Assembly (NCBI GenBank): GCA_038148895.1
Contig: JBBVGQ010000001.1
DNA: 64,000 bases
Source: Tamlana sp038148895
GTDB taxonomy: Bacteria; Bacteroidota; Bacteroidia; Flavobacteriales; Flavobacteriaceae
Strand: one strand, 5' to 3'
The notes under the pieces are model-generated. The model saw nothing but the letters and a program-made list of their open reading frames with translations. It was not told where the DNA came from and ran no database searches. Below are positions 52,101-59,504 of this stretch, one piece after another; within the stretch, counting starts at the first letter, position 1, and each line of letters begins with the position of its first letter. A program made the position numbers and the translations under genes.

Positions 52101-53871
52101 AAAGCACTCCAGTGGAATCATCGTCAATCCAAGTCCCTGCTTGGTCTTCACCTGTCAATAAATCAAATAAATCATAACTTGAAGGTGCCGCACCCTCACA
52201 AAATTCTACCGGTGCATTTGCCGTTCCAGATTCTGGAGCTGGCTCAATAGTAATTGTAATGGTTTCGGTATCAAAACAAGTTCCATTATCAATAGTATAG
52301 CTGTACGAATAAGGACTTCCTGATACGCTTAAGGTAGTAATATCCAATGAATTTGAAATTACTGCGTTGCTAGAATCCGTCCAAGTACCACTGTTATGGT
52401 CTTGAGAACCATCTAGAGCATTAAATAAATCGAAAGGCGAGTTTGCCGCCAAATCATTCTCACAAAACACTTGATTTATAGCAACCCCTGCATTTGGATC
52501 GGCTAAAACAATAACCTGAACAGTTGTGGATTCCTCTGGACAAGGGTTCGGCAAAAGATTTTGCGTATAGGTGAAATTATAAGTGGCAGGTGTAAAGCCG
52601 GTTAAATCTATAGTTGACGAAACAACAGGGTCTGTACTGTTTGTCCCCTGCGTCCATTGTCCTGCTGCATCATAGTTTTCAATTAATGAAAACAAATCAA
52701 AGGAAGTAGGCAGACTAGCTTCACAAAATGAGGCTGGGTTTGCTGCTGAAGGCGTTCCAGAACTATAGGTTTCATAAACCGTAATTACAACATTTGAAGT
52801 AGCATTAGGACAAGCACTATTACTCAATACCGTATAAGAAAATGTATAAGTACCTGCTGTTGTTAATGACGAAATATTAACCGTTCCTTGATTTCCGTTT
52901 GAGGTAGTTAATGGCCCAGACCAAGTTCCTGTTGTATCTGGTGTTCCACCCAATTCATCAAACAAGTTAAAATCTGAAATAGGCAAGCTATCATTACAAT
53001 ATTCCAAAGCGGCTGAACCACCGGCATCAACTGGGTCATCAACATTTACAGTTACTGTAACTGGATTACTCACACAAAACACATCATCAACTTGAATATA
53101 ATATGTATTTCCATCGACTAAAGGTTCGCTCAATGACAACGCTGGTTGAATCGGATTTCCAAAGGCGTCTAAGCTATCATACCAATTGTAGTTGGTAGCT
53201 GTAGTACCTGGATTTAAACTTCCAATGGTTGGATTAGTATCAGAACAAAAGTCTTGTGGGTTGGAAGGTGTTGGGTCGGCCGGAGCATTAAAAACTCCAA
53301 CCTGGCCAATTTCCAACTGGCTTTTACATCCACCATTATCCACAAAAACAATAAAGTAGTTAGAAGCACCCGAAGGTAATAAATCAGAAGTACTTGCTTG
53401 GTTAGTTAATCCATAGTCGGTATAAATTTCTACCGAGCCACCGGCTGGTATACTCGCTTGTAACACATCATCTATATAAGTCTGGATTGTGGCATTTTCA
53501 TTGCTACAATAAATACGGTCTAAATTTTGTCCCGTTGCATTCACTTGAAAATCGACAACTATTGATGCTCTAGGTGTACCACAGATTCCTGAGTTATCAT
53601 CTACATAGTAAACCCCTTCTTCAACAAGTTGGTTATTATTGTAAAGATTGCCTCCTGAATCGGCATCATACCAAACTATACCATTTCCGCCATCAACTGC
53701 ATAATCTGCACTTAAATTGGCAAAAGTATAACCCGAAGCGTCGCAAATTGGTGGTGGGTTAGAATTAGTTATAGTGGGGCACTGTGCTGAGAGTTTTGCA
53801 GACAACCCAAATAACAACAAAGAAAACAAGGCATTGCTAAATGCTTTTCTAAACAGTAGGTTTGTTTTCAT
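49186..53871 (-). CDS. Large modular surface adhesin with T9SS type B sorting domain
   Basis: The 1561-residue secreted protein starts at ATG 53871 (MKTNLLFRKAF; an in-frame upstream ATG at 53904 would bury the signal peptide). The signal peptide ends at KLSAQ. About a dozen Ig-like modules of 85-95 residues follow, each with an FC-type start, a DLF/GTW centre and a later Cys. The last about 90 residues (LPDGFSPNNDGVNDTYDV to GRLYLSR) form the gliding-motility-associated type B C-terminal domain that routes proteins through T9SS. Three central module pairs form a near-identical tandem repeat. It is a likely SprB-like adhesin; its ligand is unknown. Confidence 0.9.
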   Translation of the reverse strand: MKTNLLFRKAFSNALFSLLLFGLSAKLSAQCPTITNSNPPPICDASGYTFANLSADYAVDGGNGIVWYDADSGGNLYNNNQLVEEGVYYVDDNSGICGTPRASIVVDFQVNATGQNLDRIYCSNENATIQTYIDDVLQASIPAGGSVEIYTDYGLTNQASTSDLLPSGASNYFIVFVDNGGCKSQLEIGQVGVFNAPADPTPSNPQDFCSDTNPTIGSLNPGTTATNYNWYDSLDAFGNPIQPALSLSEPLVDGNTYYIQVDDVFCVSNPVTVTVNVDDPVDAGGSAALEYCNDSLPISDFNLFDELGGTPDTTGTWSGPLTTSNGNQGTVNISSLTTAGTYTFSYTVLSNSACPNATSNVVITVYETYSSGTPSAANPASFCEASLPTSFDLFSLIENYDAAGQWTQGTNSTDPVVSSTIDLTGFTPATYNFTYTQNLLPNPCPEESTTVQVIVLADPNAGVAINQVFCENDLAANSPFDLFNALDGSQDHNSGTWTDSSNAVISNSLDITTLSVSGSPYSYSYTIDNGTCFDTETITITIEPAPESGTANAPVEFCEGAAPSSYDLFDLLTGEDQAGTWIDDDSTGVLSGNIADLSSLAPNTYNFTYDVTAIGSCDDVNVTVNVIINPIPNTGTPTPAIFCENDLATNSPLDLFGQLSGEDAGGTWSDDNSTGTLTGSDVDLTILGIGSYNFTYTITDANGCTNSSIVVISVEDAPESGTANAPVEFCEGAAPSNYDLFDLLTGEDQSGTWIDDDATGVLTGNIVDLSSLVPNTYNFTYDVTAIGSCDDVNVTVSVTINPLPNTGTPTNATFCENDLVANSPLDLFTQLLGEDAGGTWSDDSSSNALTGSNVDLTLLSIGSYNFTYTITDANGCTNSSTVTIIVVDAPESGTPNAPVEFCLAEITTGQTYNLFDLLTGEDQTGTWNDDDNSLALSGNTVTLDGLAQGTYNFTYDVDAIGSCDDVNVTVSIVINDTSRPTAASPQEFCDTGTVADLVATGTAIQWYDAATGGTPLASTTALIDGQTYYATQTDATTGCESSVRTPVSATIYTSPNAGGPNSTAIIACNNDNNIDLFTALDGTQDSGGTWNNDDGVGSLSGNTFDATGVSAGTYSFTYTVIASSPCVDDSETITITIEEPLNPGTNGVPLDLCSNNGTVDLFTQLGGTPDTGGTWSPALTSGTGVFDPLVDVPGTYTYSLINACGTVSSSIDVSVTIAPNAGADAAAALCAIDAPIDLFTLLGNAAQSGGTWSPALTSGTGVFDPSIDAPGIYTYTVAAVSPCSPDATADISVTVDDTPMPTVANGNPEFCLVDGPVVSDLDSTISSTGTINWYEDAVLTLPLNGTEALVDGEDYYATQTNTSGCESSTSVQINVTINDAPTPSLADASMEYCINDDPTIASLSSNLNYDSSQYSVAWYDAATGGSTYSSDSSLTNSTYYAALIDVTTGCESSVRLAVTPDLTACGKLQLPDGFSPNNDGVNDTYDVDNLAFLYPNFEIEIYNRNGNMVYKGNAGTPRFDGTANQSRVISKGDLPVGVYFYIFKFNDGQNKPEQGRLYLSR
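50935..52240 (-). repeat. 516-bp tandem repeat inside the adhesin gene
   Basis: Markers recur at fixed spacing: CAGATTCTGG at 52227, 51711 and 51195; GCTGTTTGTA at 51751 and 51235; ACAACTTCCT at 52021 and 51505 (516 bp each) and again at 50983 (522 bp). Each unit encodes two Ig-like modules (172 residues). Two full copies plus half of a third, more diverged copy are present. Confidence 0.9.
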
Positions 53872-53991
53872 AATTGAAAAATTAAAATGTTGATTAATTA
53901 GCATAAATGTTATGCTGTACTCCGTTTAATCAGTATTTTGAGAAATACATATACAAAACATTTATTAGTGCAATTTAACTGATTTTTTTGT

Positions 53992-54032
53992 ATTTCATCG
54001 AATTTATTCAACAAATTTTACATTTCATCGAA
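53992..54032. repeat. Short direct repeat upstream of the adhesin operon
   Basis: ATTTCATCGAA occurs at 53992-54002 and 54022-54032 with a 30-bp period, between the oxidase terminator and the adhesin start, 121 bp upstream of the ATG. It may be a regulator site. No clean TAnnTTTG box was found nearby. Confidence 0.4.
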
Positions 54033-54050
54033 AAAAAATGTCTTTAAACG

Positions 54051-54080
54051 ACAAAACCCACCTAAAAAGGCGGGTTTTGT
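54051..54080 (-). terminator. Terminator of the act-cox operon
   Basis: ACAAAACCCACC and GGCGGGTTTTGT pair over 12 positions with one mismatch around a 6-base loop, 24 bp after the subunit I stop codon. The stem is followed on the minus strand by a T-containing run. Confidence 0.8.
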
Positions 54081-54103
54081 ATTTGTAAGAGTTATTCTGT
54101 TAA

Positions 54104-55897
54104 CTAATGCTGAAGTTCTTCTTCACCATCTTTAAGAGGAATATTTTGTGGAACGAAATCATCTTCATGTCCAGGTTTGCTGTAATCATAAGCCCATCTA
54201 TGAACATGAGGAATCTCTCCTGGCCAGTTACCGTGCATGTGCTCTACAGGAGCAGTCCATTCCAAGGTAGTTGATTTCCAAGGATTTTGAATAGCTTTCT
54301 TTCCATAGAAAATACTCGTAAAGAAATTATATAAGTATACTATTTGAACCACACCACCAACAAGCGCAAATATGGTTATTACAACATTAACATTTGCCAA
54401 ATCGTCAAACAAGGGGAAATTACTGTTTGTATAGTATCTTCTTGGTAAACCTGCCATTCCTATAAAGTGCATCGGGAAGAAAACCCCATAAGCACAAACC
54501 GCGGTTATCCAAAAGTGGATATAACCAAGATTTTTGTTCAACATACGTCCAAACATTTTAGGATACCAATGGTAAATGCCTGCAAACATACCATACAATG
54601 CAGAAATACCCATTACTAAGTGGAAGTGAGCCACTACAAAATAAGTATCATGTACATTTATATCTAGAGCACTATCTCCTAATATAATTCCAGTCAATCC
54701 TCCAGTAATAAAGGTTGATACAAAACCAATAGAGAATAGCATTGCTGGATTCATTTGTAAATTCCCTTTCCACAGCGTGGTTATCCAGTTAAAGGCCTTA
54801 ACCGCCGAAGGAATTGCAATCAATAAAGTTGTAAAAGTGAATACAGACCCCAAAAACGGATTCATACCGGAAACAAACATATGGTGTCCCCAAACGATTG
54901 TTGACAGGAATGCAATTGCCAATATAGAAGCTATCATCGCACGATAACCAAAGATTGGTTTACGCGAATTTGATGCCATAATCTCAGACACCAATCCCAT
55001 AGCTGGCAATATTACAATATATACCTCAGGGTGTCCTAAGAACCAAAACAGATGCTCAAATAATACAGGAGAACCTCCTTGGTAATGCAATACTTCACCC
55101 TGAATGAAAATATCTGATAAGAAGAATGATGTACCAAAACTTCTATCCATTATCAGTAACAATGCAGCAGATAATAATACCGGGAACGAAACTACACCAA
55201 TAATTGCAGTGATAAAAAATGCCCAAATAGTAAGTGGCAGTCTTGTCATAGACATTCCTTTTGTCCGCAAATTAATTACAGTTACAATATAATTAAGCGA
55301 ACCTAAAAGCGATGATGCAATAAAAATGGCCATAGATACCAACCAAAGTGTCATACCCATACCTGAACCACCCTGTGCCATTGGTAATGCACTTAATGGT
55401 GGATAGATTGTCCAACCGGCCGCTGCAGGTCCTGCTTCAACGAATAAAGATAATACCATGATTACACTTGACAAGAAGAATAACCAGTATGATACCATAT
55501 TTAAAAATCCAGAAGCCATATCTCGGGCACCTATTTGAAGCGGAATTAATAAATTACTAAACGTACCACTCAAACCTGCCGTTAATACAAAGAATACCAT
55601 TATTGTACCATGAATGGTTACCAATGCCAAATAGATATCGGCGTCCATAACTCCTTCTGGTGCCCATTTACCCAATAGCGCCTCAAACAACACATTAGGC
55701 TCTTCAGGCCATGCAATTTGCATACGGAACATCATAGACATTAATACACCTATAACTCCCATAATTGTACCTGTTATAAGGTACTGCTTGGCAATCATCT
55801 TATGGTCTTGACTAAATATGTATTTAGTAACAAAGGTCTCTTTATGATGATGTCCGTGGTCGTCGTCGTGAGCGTGGTTATCTGCGTGTGCTGACAT
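54104..55897 (-). CDS. ctaD: Cytochrome c oxidase subunit I (aa3-type)
   Basis: The 597-residue catalytic subunit holds heme a, heme a3 and CuB and pumps protons. Ligands are visible: His96 (heme a), His289 and Tyr293 in GHPEVY (CuB and cross-linked Tyr), His338-His339 (CuB), His424 (heme a3) and His426 (heme a) in HDTYFVVAHFHLVMG. Twelve helices are expected. The His/Asp-rich N-terminus (residues 3-18, seven His) is unusual but common in Bacteroidota. It lies 27 bp after subunit II and ends the operon. Confidence 0.96.
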   Translation of the reverse strand: MSAHADNHAHDDDHGHHHKETFVTKYIFSQDHKMIAKQYLITGTIMGVIGVLMSMMFRMQIAWPEEPNVLFEALLGKWAPEGVMDADIYLALVTIHGTIMVFFVLTAGLSGTFSNLLIPLQIGARDMASGFLNMVSYWLFFLSSVIMVLSLFVEAGPAAAGWTIYPPLSALPMAQGGSGMGMTLWLVSMAIFIASSLLGSLNYIVTVINLRTKGMSMTRLPLTIWAFFITAIIGVVSFPVLLSAALLLIMDRSFGTSFFLSDIFIQGEVLHYQGGSPVLFEHLFWFLGHPEVYIVILPAMGLVSEIMASNSRKPIFGYRAMIASILAIAFLSTIVWGHHMFVSGMNPFLGSVFTFTTLLIAIPSAVKAFNWITTLWKGNLQMNPAMLFSIGFVSTFITGGLTGIILGDSALDINVHDTYFVVAHFHLVMGISALYGMFAGIYHWYPKMFGRMLNKNLGYIHFWITAVCAYGVFFPMHFIGMAGLPRRYYTNSNFPLFDDLANVNVVITIFALVGGVVQIVYLYNFFTSIFYGKKAIQNPWKSTTLEWTAPVEHMHGNWPGEIPHVHRWAYDYSKPGHEDDFVPQNIPLKDGEEELQH

Positions 55898-55924
55898 AAT
55901 CTTGTTTCGTTTTTATCTATTTAA

Positions 55925-56998
55925 TTAATTAACCAGAGAGTTTTTGAATTCTTTTTGCTCTTTCATCCAAGCATCATATTCTTCCTGTGTTTCTACAACA
56001 ATTTTCATTTGCATGTTATAGTGTGATTTACCACAGATTTTATTGCAAAGCAATAAGTAATCAAACTCGTATCGTTCCAACGGTTCTTCACCTTTAGCTA
56101 CCAACGGTTTGCTGTTTTCAACTCTAATTTCATTAATATGCTGTACTTTCTCAATAATTTCTGAAGTTTGACGCATTTCGGCAGTGGTTACCGTTGGTGT
56201 AAAACCAAATTGGGTAATCATACCTGGCACACAGTTCATCTGTGCTCTAAAATGCGGCATGTAAGCCGAGTGAAGCACATCTTGTGAACGCATTTTAAAC
56301 AAAACAGGCCTACCTACAGGTAAATGTAATTCAGTCGCAATAACATCATCCTGTGCATTAGGGTCAGCTTCATCCAATCCTAAAATATTTGCGCGGTCAA
56401 TATCAATTAAACGAACATTAGCCTTACCCAAAGTATTGTCCGCACCACCATACCTAGCTTTCCAGTTAAACTGTTGTGCATATAACTCAACCACCAATGG
56501 GTCATCACTTTCATCAACACCCATTATATTAATCCAAGTGCTTAATCCATAAATAATCAACCCTGCCAAAACTATCACGGGAATAATCGTCCAAATAGCT
56601 TCCAATTTGTTGTTATCCGCAAAAAACAAAGCTTTCTTACCTTTTTCACCTTTATACTTAAAAGCAAAATAATGCAATAAAAACTGCGTTACTGTTTGCA
56701 CGAAGAAGATAATAACCATAGAAACAATCATTAGGTTATCTATAGTTGGTCCGTGCTCTGAAGCCGAATTGGATAACAATGGTAAATCTCCCCACTTAGC
56801 AAAACATACAATGGTGATGATATAAATGAAAGCCAAAAAGCCCATCATTAAATATCCGTTTATTGTGTTGTCTTTGTCAGTGGCAACACCTGAGGTACTT
56901 TGATCGTTTCTGGCCTGAGCCAAATCGAAAATCTTTACCATTTGCCAAATGGCAACTAAAATAAATACTAAAACTATAATCGTTAATAAAGCAGTCAT
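55925..56998 (-). CDS. ctaC: Cytochrome c oxidase subunit II (CuA)
   Basis: The 357-residue subunit receives electrons from the cytochrome c of alternative complex III. Three hydrophobic segments are seen (about 3-20, 50-68 and 88-112), one more than the two of typical subunit II, followed by another at about 140-165. The cupredoxin domain holds the CuA ligands: His in DVLHSAYMPHF and the LLCNKICGKSHYNM motif (two Cys, His, Met). It is encoded directly between actF and subunit I, as in other ACIII-oxidase operons. Confidence 0.95.
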   Translation of the reverse strand: MTALLTIIVLVFILVAIWQMVKIFDLAQARNDQSTSGVATDKDNTINGYLMMGFLAFIYIITIVCFAKWGDLPLLSNSASEHGPTIDNLMIVSMVIIFFVQTVTQFLLHYFAFKYKGEKGKKALFFADNNKLEAIWTIIPVIVLAGLIIYGLSTWINIMGVDESDDPLVVELYAQQFNWKARYGGADNTLGKANVRLIDIDRANILGLDEADPNAQDDVIATELHLPVGRPVLFKMRSQDVLHSAYMPHFRAQMNCVPGMITQFGFTPTVTTAEMRQTSEIIEKVQHINEIRVENSKPLVAKGEEPLERYEFDYLLLCNKICGKSHYNMQMKIVVETQEEYDAWMKEQKEFKNSLVN

Positions 56999-57028
56999 TG
57001 GTATCGTTCGTCTTTATTTATTTCTTAA

Positions 57029-58381
57029 TTAATAATGAAAATCTTCACTTTCTTTTCTAAAAGGATATCCTTTTACTAATAACGGTGCTTTGGTTAAAGC
57101 TGTAAATACTATAAATATGAACAGTCCTGCAAAAAGCAAAATTGAACTTATTTCCGGGATACCGATAAACCATCTGTCTCCAACAGTAGCTGGCATAATC
57201 ATGTTGAATATATCAATATAATGACCAAACAAGATTACAAGACCTGTCATAACTACAAACCAAGGAATGCGTTTGTAATCTGCATTCATTAACATAAGTA
57301 TCGGGAATACAAAGTTTAACACTACCATACCTAAAAATGGTAATTTATAGTCGTTAAACCTAGATACGAAATAGGTTACCTCTTCTGGAATGTTTGAGTA
57401 CCAAATCAACATAAACTGTGAGAACCAAAGGTAAGTCCAGAAAATACTGAAGGCAAACATAAACTTGGCAACATCGTGTAAGTGATTCTCGTTTACAAAC
57501 TCTAAATAGTTTCTAGATTTTAAGTAAATGGTAATTAAAGCCAAAACGGTAATTCCGCTTACAAACATACTAGCGAAAACGTACCATCCAAATAACGTAG
57601 AGAACCAGTGTGGATCAACACTCATAATCCAATCCCAAGCCATCATAGATTCTGTGTAAATAAAGAATACCAAGAACCCAGCCGAAATACGGAAAGATTT
57701 CTTAAAGTTACTTTTATCTTCGGCTGTATCTTGAGCAATTGAAAATTTTCTAGAAAAATGACGGTATAAGCTCCATCCTCCTAAAAATATAAGACCTCTA
57801 ATTAAAAAGCCCCAAATGTTCAACCAGCCTGATTTACCTTGAATTAACTTATCGTGTGCAACAACTTCAGGATCCATCCATACAAATAGATTATTGTGCC
57901 CAATGAAATGCGATGCCACTGCTATACCAATTACAATTAAACCCCCTGGCAACAGGTAAGAAGTCATCCCTTCCATAACTCTAAACAATACTGGAGACCA
58001 ACCTGCTTGTGATGCAATTTGAATGGCATAAAAAGCCAAAATACCTAAAGCAATCATCATAAAGAAAAATGCAGCTACATAAAGCGCAGACCAAGGGCGA
58101 TTTGCAATTTGGTGTTGTACGTGCTCAATATGTTTGGCATGTTCATCGACACCTGCATGCGCTTCTTCGCCATGAGCATCAGCTGCATGGGCATCATGAC
58201 TAGGTACAGCGTGCATAGCTTCTTCACCATGTCCGCCACCGTGATGTGCTTCTTCTGCAAGTAAGGTTTCAACTTCTTCAAAAGATTTATGAGATGTCAT
58301 AAAACCATATCCTACACCTAACAATCCTAAAACCATTAGAATGATAGAAAATGTCTTTAATTTATTTGAAAATGTATACAT
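57029..58381 (-). CDS. actF: Alternative complex III membrane subunit ActF
   Basis: The 450-residue quinol:cytochrome c oxidoreductase subunit has about ten helices and no cofactor motifs, as expected for ActF. Typical stretches are MMAWDWIMSVDPHWFSTLFGWYVF and FMFAFSIFWTYLWFSQFMLIWYSNIPEE. Residues 46-90, between the first two helices, form a loop with 12 His and many Glu/Asp. It follows actE after 24 bp. Confidence 0.93.
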   Translation of the reverse strand: MYTFSNKLKTFSIILMVLGLLGVGYGFMTSHKSFEEVETLLAEEAHHGGGHGEEAMHAVPSHDAHAADAHGEEAHAGVDEHAKHIEHVQHQIANRPWSALYVAAFFFMMIALGILAFYAIQIASQAGWSPVLFRVMEGMTSYLLPGGLIVIGIAVASHFIGHNNLFVWMDPEVVAHDKLIQGKSGWLNIWGFLIRGLIFLGGWSLYRHFSRKFSIAQDTAEDKSNFKKSFRISAGFLVFFIYTESMMAWDWIMSVDPHWFSTLFGWYVFASMFVSGITVLALITIYLKSRNYLEFVNENHLHDVAKFMFAFSIFWTYLWFSQFMLIWYSNIPEEVTYFVSRFNDYKLPFLGMVVLNFVFPILMLMNADYKRIPWFVVMTGLVILFGHYIDIFNMIMPATVGDRWFIGIPEISSILLFAGLFIFIVFTALTKAPLLVKGYPFRKESEDFHY

Positions 58382-58405
58382 ATCTATATAATAATCTTAT
58401 CAATC

Positions 58406-58957
58406 TTACTTTTCTAAATCTGCCTTTAATTGCAAAACATACGAAACTACTTGCCAACGCTCCTCTTCATTTAGTTGGTTAGCATAAGAACCCATAGCAT
58501 TTTTACCGTAGTAAATAACATGGTAAATACTACCTTCATTAATAGCTCTACCAGCATCATCATAACTAGGAATCCCAAGTATTTTTTCTCGTTTTACTAA
58601 GTTTCCTTGTCCATCTCCTTTGTTTCCATGACAAATACCACAGTAAATATCATAAAGCTGCTTTCCTCTCTCCAAGTCTACTTGAGTAGAATCTAAAGGG
58701 CTTTTTAAAGTTTCTTTTGCCAACGCATAACCTTCAGTTGAATTTTCAATATCGAACGGTACAAAACCTCTAGGTATTGAACTTTCTGCTGGCAATTGTG
58801 CTTCAACTCCATCACGAAATGCCGCTTCTCCATAAGTTTCGTATCCAGCAGATTCATACATATTAGGCATGAATTGATAGTTTGGAGCTGAACTTTTATT
58901 ACAGGATACAACTACTAAAACGACTGCTATTGCCAATATTTTAATTAAGCTCTTCAT
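58406..58957 (-). CDS. actE: Alternative complex III mono-heme cytochrome c lipoprotein ActE
   Basis: This membrane-anchored c-type cytochrome is an electron exit of complex III. The heme-binding motif CGICH lies near residues 106-110, with an axial Met expected in the C-terminal AMGSYANQL stretch. A lipoprotein signal ends at VVVSC. I choose ATG 58957 (MKSLIKIL): the frame extends to ATG 58981, which would overlap actD by 17 nt and put eight charged residues before the signal peptide. Confidence 0.93.
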   Translation of the reverse strand: MKSLIKILAIAVVLVVVSCNKSSAPNYQFMPNMYESAGYETYGEAAFRDGVEAQLPAESSIPRGFVPFDIENSTEGYALAKETLKSPLDSTQVDLERGKQLYDIYCGICHGNKGDGQGNLVKREKILGIPSYDDAGRAINEGSIYHVIYYGKNAMGSYANQLNEEERWQVVSYVLQLKADLEK

Positions 58958-58964
58958 GTCTATA

Positions 58965-59495
58965 TTAATGCGCTTTATCAATTAAATTAATCTCAACTGC
59001 CCCAGTTTCTTTAAGCAAGCTTTCTAATTCTTTCTCATTTCCATGTACAGCAATTTCCATTAAAAAATGGTCATCTGTTGTTCTTGGGTCAGGATTTTCA
59101 GCTTTTTTAAATGGCCACATTCTACTACGTAGATAAAAGGTAATAACCATTAAATGGGCAGCAAAAAACACTGTTAGTTCAAACATAATTGGAACAAACG
59201 CCGGCATGTTTTCCAAGTAGCTAAAACTTGGTTTCCCGCCAATGTTTTGAGGCCAATCTTTAATCATTATAAAATTCATCATCACAATAGCCACAGTCAA
59301 ACCAACCAAACCATACATAAACGATGTAATGGCAATACGCGTTGGTGCAAGTCCCATAGCTTTGTCTAGCCCATGAACCGGAAACGGTGTATATATTTCT
59401 TCAATATGATGTTTTTCTGCCTTAACCTTTTTAACGGCCGACATTAATACATCATCATCGGTATAAATAGCGTGAATAACTTTTGAAGCTTCCAT
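58965..59495 (-). CDS. actD: Alternative complex III subunit ActD (DUF3341)
   Basis: The 176-residue protein has two membrane helices (about 58-80 and 100-125) and DUF3341 features: VIHAIYTDDDVLMSAVKKVK at the start, IEEIYTPFPVHGLDKAMGL and MPAFVPIMFELTVFFAAH. It has no cofactor and is a structural subunit of alternative complex III. It lies 9 bp after actC. Confidence 0.92.
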   Translation of the reverse strand: MEASKVIHAIYTDDDVLMSAVKKVKAEKHHIEEIYTPFPVHGLDKAMGLAPTRIAITSFMYGLVGLTVAIVMMNFIMIKDWPQNIGGKPSFSYLENMPAFVPIMFELTVFFAAHLMVITFYLRSRMWPFKKAENPDPRTTDDHFLMEIAVHGNEKELESLLKETGAVEINLIDKAH

Positions 59496-59504
59496 TGACT
59501 ATAT

